The position numbers and the translations under genes were made by a program. Shown one piece after another: positions 8,108 through 16,726 of a stretch of DNA of 64,000 nucleotides. The first letter of the stretch is position 1. Each line of letters opens with the position of its first letter. A model generated the notes under the pieces. That model had not been told where the DNA came from and did not search any database. It worked only from the letters and a program-made list of their open reading frames with translations. Source of the stretch: Flavobacterium ammoniigenes (GTDB lineage: Bacteria; Bacteroidota; Bacteroidia; Flavobacteriales; Flavobacteriaceae); the NCBI RefSeq assembly GCF_020886055.1, contig NZ_AP025184.1:1736001-1800000 (forward strand), given 5' to 3'.

Positions 8108-9485
8108 ACAAAAAACCATCAAATCAGAAATTTCACTTACAGGTGTAGGTTTACACACGGGCAAAGAGGTGAAAATGACTTTCAAACCAGCCCCAGTAAA
8201 TAATGGATTTACATTTGTCCGTGTCGATCTTGAAGGGCAACCCGTGATTGAAGCAGATGCTAATTACGTAGTGAATACCCAACGTGGAACTAATTTGGAA
8301 AAATTAGGTGTTCAAATTCAAACTCCCGAACATGTTTTGGCAGCTTTAACAGGCTGTGATTTAGATAATGTGATTATCGAATTGAACGCATCGGAGTTAC
8401 CAATTATGGACGGTTCGTCAAAATATTTTGTTGAAGCGATAGAAAAAGCAGGAGTGGAAGAGCAAGAAGCTAAACGAAATGTTTATGTGGTAAAAGAAGT
8501 TATTTCATTTACAGACGAATCAACAGGTAGCGAAATTTTAGTGATGCCGAGCGATAGTTATTGTATTACTACAATGGTTGATTTTGGTACTAAAATTTTG
8601 GGTACTCAAAATGCAACAATGAAAAGTCTGTCAGAATTTAAAGATGAATTTTCTGATTCAAGAACCTTTAGTTTTTTACATGAATTAGAAGCCTTGTTAA
8701 ATAATGGATTAATCAAAGGGGGCGATTTAAATAATGCCATTGTATATGTTGATAAAGAAATATCAGCAACTACAATGGATAATTTGAAGAAAGCATTTGG
8801 TAAAGAAAATTTGACTGTAAAACCCAATGGGATTTTGGATAATCTTACGTTGCACTATCCTAACGAAGCTGCCCGTCATAAATTATTAGATGTTGTAGGC
8901 GATTTATCTTTGATTGGAACAAGAATTCAAGGAAAAGTTATTGCGAATAAACCAGGTCATTATGTAAACACTCAGTTTGCTAAAAAGCTTGCTAAGATTA
9001 TTAAAATTGAACAACGTAATTTTGTACCTACTTATGATTTGCATCAAGAACCATTGATGGATATTCATAAAATCATGGAAACATTACCACACCGCCCTCC
9101 ATTTTTATTGATTGACAGAATTATTGAAATGTCAGAAAATCATGTAGTCGGAATGAAAAATGTTACTATGAACGAAGACTTCTTTGTAGGACATTTCCCT
9201 GAAGCACCAGTTATGCCAGGTGTTTTAATTGTTGAAGCCATGGCTCAAACAGGTGGTGTTTTAGTATTAAGCACGGTTCCAGATCCTGAAAATTATTTGA
9301 CTTATTTCATGAAAATGGACAATGTAAAGTTCAAACACAAAGTACTTCCAGGAGATACTTTGATTTTCAAATGTGACTTAATTACTCCAATACGAAGAGG
9401 AATTTGTCATATGCAAGCCAATGCCTATGCCAATGGAAAATTAGTGGCTGAAGCAGAATTAATGGCACAAATTGCTAAAAAATAA
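8100..9485 (+). CDS. lpxC/fabZ: Bifunctional LpxC deacetylase / FabZ-type hydroxyacyl-ACP dehydratase
   Basis: 461 residues formed by two enzymes. Residues 1 to about 305 are LpxC, the zinc deacetylase that commits UDP-acyl-GlcNAc to lipid A (SLTGVGLHTGKEV near the start, zinc ligands in PEHVLAAL and HKLLDVVGDL). Residues about 315-461 are a hotdog-fold FabZ dehydratase with catalytic His in LPHRPPFLLIDRI and Glu in PVMPGVLIVEAMAQ. This fusion is typical of Bacteroidetes and links lipid A and fatty-acid synthesis, which compete for hydroxymyristoyl-ACP. Overlaps lpxD by 8 nt. Confidence 0.96.
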   Translation: MVKQKTIKSEISLTGVGLHTGKEVKMTFKPAPVNNGFTFVRVDLEGQPVIEADANYVVNTQRGTNLEKLGVQIQTPEHVLAALTGCDLDNVIIELNASELPIMDGSSKYFVEAIEKAGVEEQEAKRNVYVVKEVISFTDESTGSEILVMPSDSYCITTMVDFGTKILGTQNATMKSLSEFKDEFSDSRTFSFLHELEALLNNGLIKGGDLNNAIVYVDKEISATTMDNLKKAFGKENLTVKPNGILDNLTLHYPNEAARHKLLDVVGDLSLIGTRIQGKVIANKPGHYVNTQFAKKLAKIIKIEQRNFVPTYDLHQEPLMDIHKIMETLPHRPPFLLIDRIIEMSENHVVGMKNVTMNEDFFVGHFPEAPVMPGVLIVEAMAQTGGVLVLSTVPDPENYLTYFMKMDNVKFKHKVLPGDTLIFKCDLITPIRRGICHMQANAYANGKLVAEAELMAQIAKK

Positions 9486-9493
9486 AAAATATT

Positions 9494-9527
9494 AGAAAAT
9501 TCGCAGTAGTTTTATCGCGAATTTTCT
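9494..9527 (+). terminator. Hairpin in the spacer between lpxC/fabZ and lpxA
   Basis: An 11-bp perfect stem (AGAAAATTCGC / GCGAATTTTCT) with a 12-nt loop, followed by TTT. It lies inside an otherwise continuous lpx run, so it may be a weak internal terminator or an mRNA-processing/stability element rather than an operon end. Confidence 0.5.
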
Positions 9528-9554
9528 TTTGAATAGAAATTAAAAACAATACAG

Positions 9555-10340
9555 ATGAATCAACCGTTAGCATACGTTCATCCCGGCGCAAAGATTGCCA
9601 AAAATGTAGTTATTGAACCTTTTACAACTATCCATAACAATGTAATTATTGGTGATGGAACTTGGATTGGTTCCAATGTAACCATTATGGAAGGTGCCCG
9701 AATTGGAAAAAATTGTAATATTTTCCCTGGAGCAGTAATTTCTGCAGTTCCTCAAGATTTGAAATTTGGAGGAGAAGATTCTTTAGCCATTATAGGGGAC
9801 AATTGTACCATCAGAGAATGTGTTACTATCAATAGAGGTACCGTTGCTTCAGGTCAAACCGTAATTGGAGATAATTGTTTGGTCATGGCATACGCACACA
9901 TTGCACACGATTGTGTAGTGGGAAATAATGCAATTATTGTAAACGGAGTTGCTTTGGCAGGACATGTTATAGTAGGGAACTATGCGGTTATTGGTGGTTT
10001 AGCTGCCGTACACCAATTTATTCATATTGGAGACCACGCGATGATTTCAGGAGGTTCATTGGTTAGAAAAGATGTTCCACCTTTTACTAAAGCAGCAAAA
10101 GAGCCATTGTCTTATGTTGGAATTAATTCCATCGGATTAAGACGAAGAGGTTTTACTACAGAAAAAATTAGAGAGATTCAGGATATATATCGTATTCTAT
10201 ATCAAAAAAATTACAACACCACTCAAGCTATCGGTATTATTGAAGCCGAAATGGAAGCTACACCAGAACGTGATGAAATATTAGATTTTATCCGAAATTC
10301 ATCTCGTGGCGTTATGAAGGGCTACAGTGGCAATTATTAA
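9555..10340 (+). CDS. lpxA: UDP-N-acetylglucosamine O-acyltransferase LpxA
   Basis: First step of lipid A synthesis, 3-O-acylation of UDP-GlcNAc. 261 residues, normal for the family. A left-handed beta-helix of hexapeptide repeats (about 1-190) contains the active-site region MAYAHIAHDCVVG (residues about 113-125) and HQFIHIGDHAMISGG, and is followed by a helical C-terminal domain (RRRGFTTEKIREI...). It sits 69 nt after lpxC/fabZ; a hairpin occupies the spacer. Confidence 0.96.
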   Translation: MNQPLAYVHPGAKIAKNVVIEPFTTIHNNVIIGDGTWIGSNVTIMEGARIGKNCNIFPGAVISAVPQDLKFGGEDSLAIIGDNCTIRECVTINRGTVASGQTVIGDNCLVMAYAHIAHDCVVGNNAIIVNGVALAGHVIVGNYAVIGGLAAVHQFIHIGDHAMISGGSLVRKDVPPFTKAAKEPLSYVGINSIGLRRRGFTTEKIREIQDIYRILYQKNYNTTQAIGIIEAEMEATPERDEILDFIRNSSRGVMKGYSGNY

Positions 10341-10374
10341 TAAGTAAGATAAATAGAAATAAATACAATTTAAA

Positions 10375-10941
10375 ATGGCAAGTACATCAGATATTAGAAA
10401 CGGATTATGTATTAAATACAATAATGATATTTATAAAATCATTGAATTTCTTCACGTTAAACCAGGAAAAGGTCCTGCTTTTGTTAGAACCAAATTGAAA
10501 TCATTAACTAACGGAAAAGTATTGGATAATACCTTTTCTGCTGGACATAAAATTGAAGAAGTTCGTGTTGAAACACATACCTTTCAATACTTATATGCTG
10601 AAGGCGATGATTTTCATTTTATGAATACGGAGTCATTTGAACAAATAACATTAAACAAAAAAGTGTTAGATAACCCAGGACTTTTGAAAGAAGGAACTAA
10701 TGTAATGGTTCAGATCAATTCTGAAACGGATGCTCCTCTTTCTGTAGATATGCCCGCTTCGATTGTTTTAGAAGTTACGTATGCAGAACCTGGTGTTAAA
10801 GGAAATACAGCTACTAATGCTACTAAATCAGCCACAGTTGAAACAGGAGCGACAGTAAACGTTCCTTTGTTTATTAACGAAGGAGATAAGATTAAAATTG
10901 ATACCGCTTCAGGTTCTTACATGGAACGCGTAAAAGAATAA
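10375..10941 (+). CDS. efp: Translation elongation factor P
   Basis: Relieves ribosome stalling at polyproline stretches. 188 residues with the three beta-barrel domains of EF-P: a KOW-like domain (1-65) with the modified-lysine loop PGKGPA (Lys32), the OB domain (66-125) and the C-terminal OB domain ending GDKIKIDTASGSYMERVKE. It lies 34 nt after lpxA, a conserved order as I remember it in Flavobacteria. A long hairpin follows. Confidence 0.97.
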   Translation: MASTSDIRNGLCIKYNNDIYKIIEFLHVKPGKGPAFVRTKLKSLTNGKVLDNTFSAGHKIEEVRVETHTFQYLYAEGDDFHFMNTESFEQITLNKKVLDNPGLLKEGTNVMVQINSETDAPLSVDMPASIVLEVTYAEPGVKGNTATNATKSATVETGATVNVPLFINEGDKIKIDTASGSYMERVKE

Positions 10942-10950
10942 ATGAACTTA

Positions 10951-10992
10951 TAAATAAAGGTTGGAAGTCGCTTGACTCTCAACCTTTATTTA
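10951..10992 (+). terminator. Hairpin terminator after efp
   Basis: A 13-bp perfect outer stem (TAAATAAAGGTTG pairing with CAACCTTTATTTA), capped by an inner 4-bp AGTC/GACT stem, then T-rich sequence. It fills the gap between efp and the second acyltransferase, so the downstream genes may need their own promoter or read-through. Confidence 0.65.
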
Positions 10993-11008
10993 TTTATTAT
11001 ATTGGTGC

Positions 11009-11938
11009 ATGAAATTTTCTCAACCTCAAACCTTAAAAGATATTGCCAACTTAATTCATTGTGATTTTGTTGGAGATGCTCATTTTCCAGTTTTAGGAAT
11101 GAATGAAATTCATGTGGTAGAGCCTGGAGATATTGTGTTTGTGGACCATCCAAAATATTACGATAAGGCATTGGAATCCAAAGCAACCATTATCTTAATT
11201 AATAAAGAAGTGAATTGCCCTGCTGGCAAAGCGTTATTAATATCAAATGATCCGTTTCGAGATTTCAATGTATTGACAAGACATTTTATGCCATTTCAAT
11301 CTTCCAATGTTTCTATTTCGCCTTCGGCAAAAATTGGTCACGGGACGATTATTCAACCTAATACTTTTATTGGAAATAATGTAGTGATTGGAATCAATTG
11401 TTTAATTCATTCCAATGTGGCTATTTATGATCATACTGTTATTGGCAATAATGTAATTATTCATGCGGGAACAGTCATTGGAGGTGATGCTTTTTATTAT
11501 AAAAAACGTCCTGAAGGATTTGATCAATTGCTTTCAGGCGGAAGAGTGGTAATCGAAAACAATGTGGGTATCGGTGCACTTTGTACTATAGATAAAGGAG
11601 TAACAGGCGATACAACCATTGGAGAAGGAACTAAATTAGACAATCAAGTACATGTTGGTCACGATACTGTAATTGGAAAAAAATGTTTGATAGCTTCCCA
11701 AACCGGAATTGCTGGATGTGTAATCATTGAGGATGAAGTAACACTTTGGGGACAAGTAGGAACCACTAGCGGAATTACAATTGGTTCAAAAGCAGTAGTA
11801 ATGGGACAAACTGGTGTGACTAAGTCTATAGAAGGAGGGAAGTCCTATTTTGGTACTCCAGTAGAGGAGTCTAGAGAAAAATTAAAACAATTGGCCAATA
11901 TCAAAAAGATACCTGAATTAATTAACAAATTGAAATAA
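11009..11938 (+). CDS. LpxD-like UDP-glucosamine N-acyltransferase paralogue
   Basis: 309 residues with the LpxD plan: an N-terminal uridine-binding-like domain (1-95) and hexapeptide beta-helix (about 105-290, [15 protein letters not shown]...) with the catalytic-type His in [14 protein letters not shown]. It is about 40 residues shorter than the first LpxD and lacks its long C-terminal helix. It may transfer a different acyl chain or act on another UDP-amino sugar. It overlaps the following NTF2-like gene by 1 nt (TAATG). Confidence 0.85.
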   Translation: MKFSQPQTLKDIANLIHCDFVGDAHFPVLGMNEIHVVEPGDIVFVDHPKYYDKALESKATIILINKEVNCPAGKALLISNDPFRDFNVLTRHFMPFQSSNVSISPSAKIGHGTIIQPNTFIGNNVVIGINCLIHSNVAIYDHTVIGNNVIIHAGTVIGGDAFYYKKRPEGFDQLLSGGRVVIENNVGIGALCTIDKGVTGDTTIGEGTKLDNQVHVGHDTVIGKKCLIASQTGIAGCVIIEDEVTLWGQVGTTSGITIGSKAVVMGQTGVTKSIEGGKSYFGTPVEESREKLKQLANIKKIPELINKLK

Positions 11939-12300
11939 TGTCTGCAAAAAAATTAATACAAAATTTTTACAAATCAGATGCGTTAATCGATGCCGAAGTC
12001 ATGAAAGAATTCTTGCATCCTGAAATTATTTTAGATTGGAATAGTAGTAAAGGATTTGTTCAACTGAATTATGATGGTATTCTGGATTTAGCAGGAGAAT
12101 TAAGCAAAGCCTATGTGCGTTCTAAAGTAAGAATAAGTCATATTCTTTCAGAAAATGACTTAGTTTCGGTTCGCTATTCGCATTATGTTAAGACGATTGA
12201 AAATCCTAGAGAAGAGATGTTTTTAGCTAATTTTATTGTGATTTGGCAACTCAAAGACAACCAATTGTTCCGAGGCTATCAAATGAGTCAAATTTCTTAA
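11938..12300 (+). CDS. NTF2/SnoaL-like small protein
   Basis: 120 residues with the NTF2-like cone-fold pattern: helix (AKKLIQNFYKSDALIDAEVMKEFLHPEIILDWNSS), then strands with LVSVRYSHYVKTI and ANFIVIWQLKDNQLFRGYQ. Such domains bind small molecules or act as isomerase-like enzymes; nothing identifies the ligand. It is translationally coupled to the LpxD-like gene (TAATG overlap), which hints at a role with the product of that enzyme, but this is inference. Confidence 0.75.
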   Translation: MSAKKLIQNFYKSDALIDAEVMKEFLHPEIILDWNSSKGFVQLNYDGILDLAGELSKAYVRSKVRISHILSENDLVSVRYSHYVKTIENPREEMFLANFIVIWQLKDNQLFRGYQMSQIS

Positions 12301-12341
12301 TATATTTTCCATTAAAAACTTCGAAAATAATTTCAAAATCG

Positions 12342-12349
12342 TATTTTTG
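12342..12349 (+). promoter_or_regulatory. -7 element TATTTTTG for sucD
   Basis: An exact TAnnTTTG match 35 nt upstream of the sucD ATG, in the 84-nt gap after the NTF2-like gene. It suggests that sucD is transcribed on its own. Confidence 0.55.
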
Positions 12350-12384
12350 CGAAACAATTTTTAAAATTACATAAAAAATAGATC

Positions 12385-13257
12385 ATGAGTGTTTTAGTTA
12401 ATAAAAATTCCAAAATAATTGTTCAAGGTTTTACAGGAAGTGAAGGTACTTTTCACGCTTCTCAAATGATTGAATACGGGACAAATGTTGTAGGTGGTGT
12501 AACTCCAGGAAAAGGAGGTTCAACCCATTTAGATCGTCCTGTTTTTAATACAGTAAAAGATGCTGTAGATCAAGCTGGTGCTGATACTTCAATTATTTTT
12601 GTACCGCCAGCTTTTGCAGCTGATGCAATTATGGAAGCAGCTGATGCTGGAATCAAAGTAATTATTGCTATTACTGAAGGAATTCCAGTTGCAGATATGA
12701 TTAAAGCCAATAGTTACGTTAAAGAAAGAAATGCACGATTAATTGGACCTAACTGTCCAGGTGTTATTACTGCTGACGAAGCTAAAGTGGGAATTATGCC
12801 AGGTTTTGTTTTCAAAAAAGGTACAGTAGGAATTGTTTCTAAATCAGGAACTTTAACTTATGAAGCCGCTGACCAAGTAGCAAAACAAGGTTTAGGTATC
12901 ACTACAGCTATTGGAATTGGTGGAGATCCAATTATTGGAACAACAACAAAAGAAGCAGTAGAATTATTGATGAACGATCCTGAAACGAATTGTATTGTTA
13001 TGATTGGTGAAATTGGAGGTCAATTAGAAGCTGATGCTGCTAAATGGATTAAAGCCGATGGTAACCGTAAACCAGTAGTAGGATTTATTGCAGGTGTTAC
13101 TGCTCCAGCTGGACGTACAATGGGTCATGCAGGTGCAATTGTTGGAGGTTCTGATGATACTGCTGAAGCAAAAAAACAAATTATGAGAGAAAACGGTATT
13201 CACGTAGTAGACTCTCCAGCTGAAATTGGTAAAAAAGTAAAAGAAGTTTTAGGTTAG
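12385..13257 (+). CDS. sucD: Succinyl-CoA synthetase alpha subunit
   Basis: TCA-cycle enzyme forming succinate from succinyl-CoA with substrate-level phosphorylation. 290 residues, normal. An N-terminal CoA-binding Rossmann domain ([15 protein letters not shown], residues 9-23) and a C-terminal ligase domain with the phosphohistidine His248 in TMGHAGAIV. The beta subunit gene sucC is not in this window, as expected where sucC and sucD are unlinked. Own promoter at 12342, terminator at 13279. Confidence 0.97.
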   Translation: MSVLVNKNSKIIVQGFTGSEGTFHASQMIEYGTNVVGGVTPGKGGSTHLDRPVFNTVKDAVDQAGADTSIIFVPPAFAADAIMEAADAGIKVIIAITEGIPVADMIKANSYVKERNARLIGPNCPGVITADEAKVGIMPGFVFKKGTVGIVSKSGTLTYEAADQVAKQGLGITTAIGIGGDPIIGTTTKEAVELLMNDPETNCIVMIGEIGGQLEADAAKWIKADGNRKPVVGFIAGVTAPAGRTMGHAGAIVGGSDDTAEAKKQIMRENGIHVVDSPAEIGKKVKEVLG

Positions 13258-13278
13258 TCCTAAATACATATACAATCT

Positions 13279-13308
13279 AAAATACCTCACGGTTTCGTGG
13301 GGTATTTT
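13279..13308 (+). terminator. Terminator after sucD
   Basis: A 12-bp stem (AAAATACCTCAC / GTGGGGTATTTT, one T-G pair) with a 6-nt loop, ending in a T run. 21 nt after the sucD stop. Confidence 0.8.
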
Positions 13309-13332
13309 GTTTCATAAATACAGTAAAGAATA

Positions 13333-13761
13333 ATGTACAAAGAATTAAAAAAGTTTAAAGTAACTAAGAGTTTTACTTTTGGTCAAGAAGATAGTTTAGA
13401 GGAAGTGTGTAATGCTCCAGAGAGTGCCAGTGGTGTTTTTATAGTGTATGCAATTGATGGAGAGGAGAAAGAATTGATTATGGTAGGTTCTACAGGAACA
13501 GTTCAGAATGACGGATCTTTAAAAAGCAAAAATGGTGGGTTGTATGACAAAATTGTGAGCGGTCATCAATTTGCTAAAACCGGTAGAAAATACTCTTGGC
13601 CTGCTCAAATGAAATTAGAAAACATTGATCGCTTAGAAGTTGCTTGGTACGATACTTTTAACGAAAAAGTAAAAGTGATTCCTACTTTTGTAGAAGGTCA
13701 AGTATTACAAAATTTCTTAGATGAAAAAGGAAGTTTGCCAAGATGGAATGTGGCATTTTAA
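13333..13761 (+). CDS. Small protein with GIY-YIG nuclease-like pattern
   Basis: 142 residues, no signal peptide. The order of motifs resembles the GIY-YIG fold: GVFIVY (34-39, in place of GIY), MVGSTG (50-55, in place of YIG), a helix LYDKIVSGHQF where the family has its Arg, and a late Glu121 in FVEGQVLQNFLDEKGSLPRWN, like the metal-binding Glu and terminal Pro-x-x-Asn of small GIY-YIG proteins. Both tyrosines and the Arg are changed, so nuclease activity is doubtful. It is flanked by terminators on both sides, so it is a monocistronic gene. Confidence 0.6.
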   Translation: MYKELKKFKVTKSFTFGQEDSLEEVCNAPESASGVFIVYAIDGEEKELIMVGSTGTVQNDGSLKSKNGGLYDKIVSGHQFAKTGRKYSWPAQMKLENIDRLEVAWYDTFNEKVKVIPTFVEGQVLQNFLDEKGSLPRWNVAF

Positions 13762-13782
13762 TTTCCTGAATTATATTTAAAT

Positions 13783-13807
13783 AAAAAGCGCCTTATGGGC
13801 GCTTTTT
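13783..13807. terminator. Bidirectional terminator
   Basis: A 10-bp stem (AAAAAGCGCC / GGCGCTTTTT) with a 5-nt loop between the convergent genes ending at 13761 and 13808; A- and T-runs on both sides let it work in both directions. Confidence 0.88.
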
Positions 13808-14992
13808 TTATTGCTTAAATGGAGATGCCCATTTAGGATCACTGTAAACATTGGTACCAGTAAGTGTTTTTATAAAGGCAATTAAAGCATTTACTTCTCC
13901 TGGTTGAAAATTCAATTGTTGACCAAAACCATTCGGAGCTAATCTCGGATCTAAATTTGTATTTCTAGCTGCTAGATTAATGGAACCATAATGACCAATT
14001 ACATTTTGTAAAGTTACTAAACCTCCAGTATGCATCATAGGTCCATTAGGGATTCCATTAGCATTTACTAAATCTCGTAGTGAAGGGGCTTTAGTATTGG
14101 TAATGTCTATGCCAGTACCGTTTAATACACCTATTATTCCATTGTTTTTTGTATTTGGATCAATATCGAATTCTGGTGCGGCGTGACAGGCTGCGCAACC
14201 AAAACCTCCTGAAGTTCTAACTCCTAATCCATCAAAAACTGGAGGGGTTAAAAACAAAGTTTTCCCTTGATTTTCTTGGGCTGTAAAATTAGGAAAGGCT
14301 TGATTATCATTCTGAACTGCGCTTCGTCCAGCATCGTATTTAGAGTCAAAAGATTGTATACTTCGAATAAATTGTGCCAAAGCATTTTGTAATTTAGATT
14401 CCGTGATTTCTTCGGAACCATACACATATTTAAATAACTCTTTATAATAACCGATAGCTTGTAATTTTGAAATTAAAGTTGTGATGGACCCATCGCCACT
14501 CGTGCCGCTAAATCCCATTTCTATGTGATTTTTAATTGGTTCAGAGGTCTGTAACTCCAGAGTTGCAGCTCTTTCATCCCAGAAAAATTTTCGTTCATTT
14601 GAAAATCGAGAGTTCACTAAACGCATAGCATGACGTGTTGTTGTACCGTTTACTCCATCACTAGCATCAGTATCATCTCCAAAAGCATTAGCTTGAATAT
14701 GACAAGAGGCACATGAAATTGTATTGTTTGAAGATAAATTTTTGTCATAAAACAAAACCCTCCCTAAAGTAGCGCCTTTATCGGTAATAGGGTTTCCTGC
14801 TGTATTGTCTTTTGTAATGTAGGCCGGTTTAGTTTGATTTGCATAATTGCTCAAACTATTGAGATCAATTTTACCCGTAAACGCTTCAATAACATTCGGA
14901 TAGGATGTTGCTATTTCACTCTCAGTTGAATTACTACAGGAATAAAAAGTAAATAAACTTACTAAGAATAAAAGTGAAGTTGACTGCTTCAT
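13808..14992 (-). CDS. Di-haem cytochrome c peroxidase (MauG/CcpA family) lipoprotein
   Basis: 394 residues. The signal peptide ends in a lipobox at Cys19 (FYSC), so it is a lipoprotein facing the periplasm or outer membrane. Two haem c sites are visible, CASCH (about 93-97) and CAACH (about 270-274), with the MauG/CcpA framework (GRVLFYDKNLS, PSLRDLV, MHTGGLVTL). It would reduce peroxides with electrons from a cytochrome, though some relatives modify proteins instead. No operon partner; the upstream region up to fabG holds the divergent fabG promoter. Confidence 0.88.
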   Translation of the reverse strand: MKQSTSLLFLVSLFTFYSCSNSTESEIATSYPNVIEAFTGKIDLNSLSNYANQTKPAYITKDNTAGNPITDKGATLGRVLFYDKNLSSNNTISCASCHIQANAFGDDTDASDGVNGTTTRHAMRLVNSRFSNERKFFWDERAATLELQTSEPIKNHIEMGFSGTSGDGSITTLISKLQAIGYYKELFKYVYGSEEITESKLQNALAQFIRSIQSFDSKYDAGRSAVQNDNQAFPNFTAQENQGKTLFLTPPVFDGLGVRTSGGFGCAACHAAPEFDIDPNTKNNGIIGVLNGTGIDITNTKAPSLRDLVNANGIPNGPMMHTGGLVTLQNVIGHYGSINLAARNTNLDPRLAPNGFGQQLNFQPGEVNALIAFIKTLTGTNVYSDPKWASPFKQ

Positions 14993-15171
14993 AGATTTGG
15001 ATTTTAAAGATTTGAGATAGAATTACAACGCAAATTAATTGATAAAATTGTAAATAGTTAGCCACTAGTATGAAACTTTAATAAATCATTGTGATTTGAA
15101 CTAATTTCAATTTATCAAATAGTTTAACGTATTAATTCAAATGGCACTTTTTTTCAAACCACAATTATTCT

Positions 15172-15179
15172 TATATTTG
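15172..15179 (+). promoter_or_regulatory. -7 element TATATTTG for fabG
   Basis: An exact TAnnTTTG match 80 nt upstream of the fabG ATG. It would give a leader of about 70-75 nt, long for this genome. No convincing riboswitch or hairpin was seen in the leader, only a 6-codon upstream ORF starting ATGAGG near 15204. Confidence 0.45.
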
Positions 15180-15259
15180 AACTTCGTTAGTTGCCCTCCA
15201 ATACATGAGGATTATCTACAATTAATACAAATTAGAAATAATACAATTTAGTATATACT

Positions 15260-16006
15260 ATGAAATTACTAGAAGGAAAAGTGGCTATCATTACTGGTGC
15301 CAGCCGTGGAATCGGTAAAGGAGTTGCAGAAGTTTTTGCACAACATGGTGCTAATATCGCATTTACTTATAGCTCATCTGTTGAGTCAGCTTTGGCTTTA
15401 GAAAATGAATTGAATGCAATGGGTATCAAAGCCAAAGGATACCAATCGAATGCAGCTGATTTTAACGAGGCACAAACTTTTGTAGATGCGGTGATCGAAG
15501 AATTTGGAACCGTTGACATCTTAATCAATAATGCTGGAATTACTAAAGATAATTTATTAATGCGTATGTCAGAAGCAGATTACGATCAAGTTATTGATGT
15601 GAATTTGAAATCGGTTTTCAATATGACTAAAGCGATTCAAAAAACATTTTTAAAACAACGTTCTGGTTCTATTATCAATATGAGTAGTGTAGTAGGAGTG
15701 AAGGGAAATGCGGGTCAAGCCAATTATGCGGCATCTAAAGCTGGAGTAATTGGATTTACTAAATCAATTGCTTTGGAATTAGGATCAAGAAATATCCGTT
15801 GTAATGCTATTGCACCAGGTTTTATCGAAACTGAAATGACAGCAAAATTAAGCCCAGAAGTAGTTCAAGGTTGGAGAGATGGAATTCCATTAAAACGTGG
15901 CGGAACTACTGATGATGTGGCTAATGCTTGTTTGTTCTTTGCCTCTGATATGAGTGCTTTTGTAACAGGTCAAGTACTTAACGTTTGTGGAGGAATGCTG
16001 ACCTAA
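15260..16006 (+). CDS. fabG: 3-oxoacyl-ACP reductase FabG
   Basis: NADPH-dependent reduction of 3-oxoacyl-ACP in fatty-acid elongation. 248 residues, classical SDR: cofactor loop TGASRGIG (13-20), NNAG (89-92), catalytic Ser in INMSSV and YAASK (Tyr-x-x-x-Lys), and the FabG-like AIAPGFIETEM. It stands alone, away from other fab genes, so another SDR substrate is possible, but the similarity to FabG is strong. Confidence 0.93.
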   Translation: MKLLEGKVAIITGASRGIGKGVAEVFAQHGANIAFTYSSSVESALALENELNAMGIKAKGYQSNAADFNEAQTFVDAVIEEFGTVDILINNAGITKDNLLMRMSEADYDQVIDVNLKSVFNMTKAIQKTFLKQRSGSIINMSSVVGVKGNAGQANYAASKAGVIGFTKSIALELGSRNIRCNAIAPGFIETEMTAKLSPEVVQGWRDGIPLKRGGTTDDVANACLFFASDMSAFVTGQVLNVCGGMLT

Positions 16007-16042
16007 TTGATTGTACTGAGTTAAGCTTTTAAAAATATAGGT

Positions 16043-16089
16043 AAAGCCAAGAACGAAAAACGGATCAGTTATTTGTTTTTGGCTTTTTT
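16043..16089. terminator. Terminator between fabG and the convergent exonuclease-like gene
   Basis: A 12-bp stem (AAAGCCAAGAAC / GTTTTTGGCTTT, one G-T pair) with a 20-nt loop and a T7 run after it on the plus strand. Confidence 0.65.
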
Positions 16090-16127
16090 AATTTTATTAA
16101 TACTATTTTAAAGTAATTTTTAATAAA

Positions 16128-16724
16128 TTATTTCAAACCAAGCTTTGACTTTAATTTTAAAAATAATAGTCCCATTTTATATGCTTCTTCAGAAGCAGAA
16201 TTTCGATCACTTATAGGAACCTTGTATAAAGTGCATAATTCATCTAAAGTGAATTGTTTATCATTAATGTCATGCAGTCTTCTGTGCATGATTTCCAAAT
16301 CAAGAGGTTCATTTTTTAATCGCCCACAATCTAGTTTTTCCAATGCAGTATTGATAATTTCAACATCTGTCTCTATGCGATATCCAACTAAAGTGGCATT
16401 CCCTATATATTTTAAAAAAGATTGAATTGCCTCAGGTTCTCCTAATTTATTGAGTTTACTCTCAACAATAAATTCGTTTGAAAGTCCATTGTCATGAAGA
16501 AATTTATATTGTAAAATAACCACTTCAAAGTTATCCCCAATAAGTAAATTATCATGTACTATACCAAAACAGCCAAAAGACAGAATTACATCTTTAGTTG
16601 GATTTAAACCGGTTTTTTCTGTTGAAAGAATGACATACCTATTGGATTTATTTTCAAATTTAGATAGGTATTCTTTCCAAAATTCCGGATGTTCTTTAGT
16701 GATATTTTTAAGCCAATCTAACAT
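16128..16724 (-). CDS. DnaQ-like 3'-5' exonuclease fold with altered catalytic residues
   Basis: 198 residues. The exonuclease pattern is recognisable, but motifs are changed: ExoI reads LSTEKTGL, so the first Asp is Ser34 while Glu36 remains; ExoII Asp120 is kept in GYRIETDVEIIN; ExoIII reads NSASEEA, so His becomes Asn175 and the last Asp becomes Glu180. Three of five DEDDh positions differ, so it may be inactive or use another chemistry. It lies 2 nt after the DUF294 gene, a pairing I know from many bacteria, and is surely cotranscribed with it. Confidence 0.82.
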   Translation of the reverse strand: MLDWLKNITKEHPEFWKEYLSKFENKSNRYVILSTEKTGLNPTKDVILSFGCFGIVHDNLLIGDNFEVVILQYKFLHDNGLSNEFIVESKLNKLGEPEAIQSFLKYIGNATLVGYRIETDVEIINTALEKLDCGRLKNEPLDLEIMHRRLHDINDKQFTLDELCTLYKVPISDRNSASEEAYKMGLLFLKLKSKLGLK

Positions 16725-16726
16725 AA

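Noticed and set aside
15200..15225. Sequence ACATGAGGATTATC in the fabG leader, similar to a phage coat-protein hairpin loop
   Set aside because: The flanking bases do not pair, so no hairpin forms; the match is chance.
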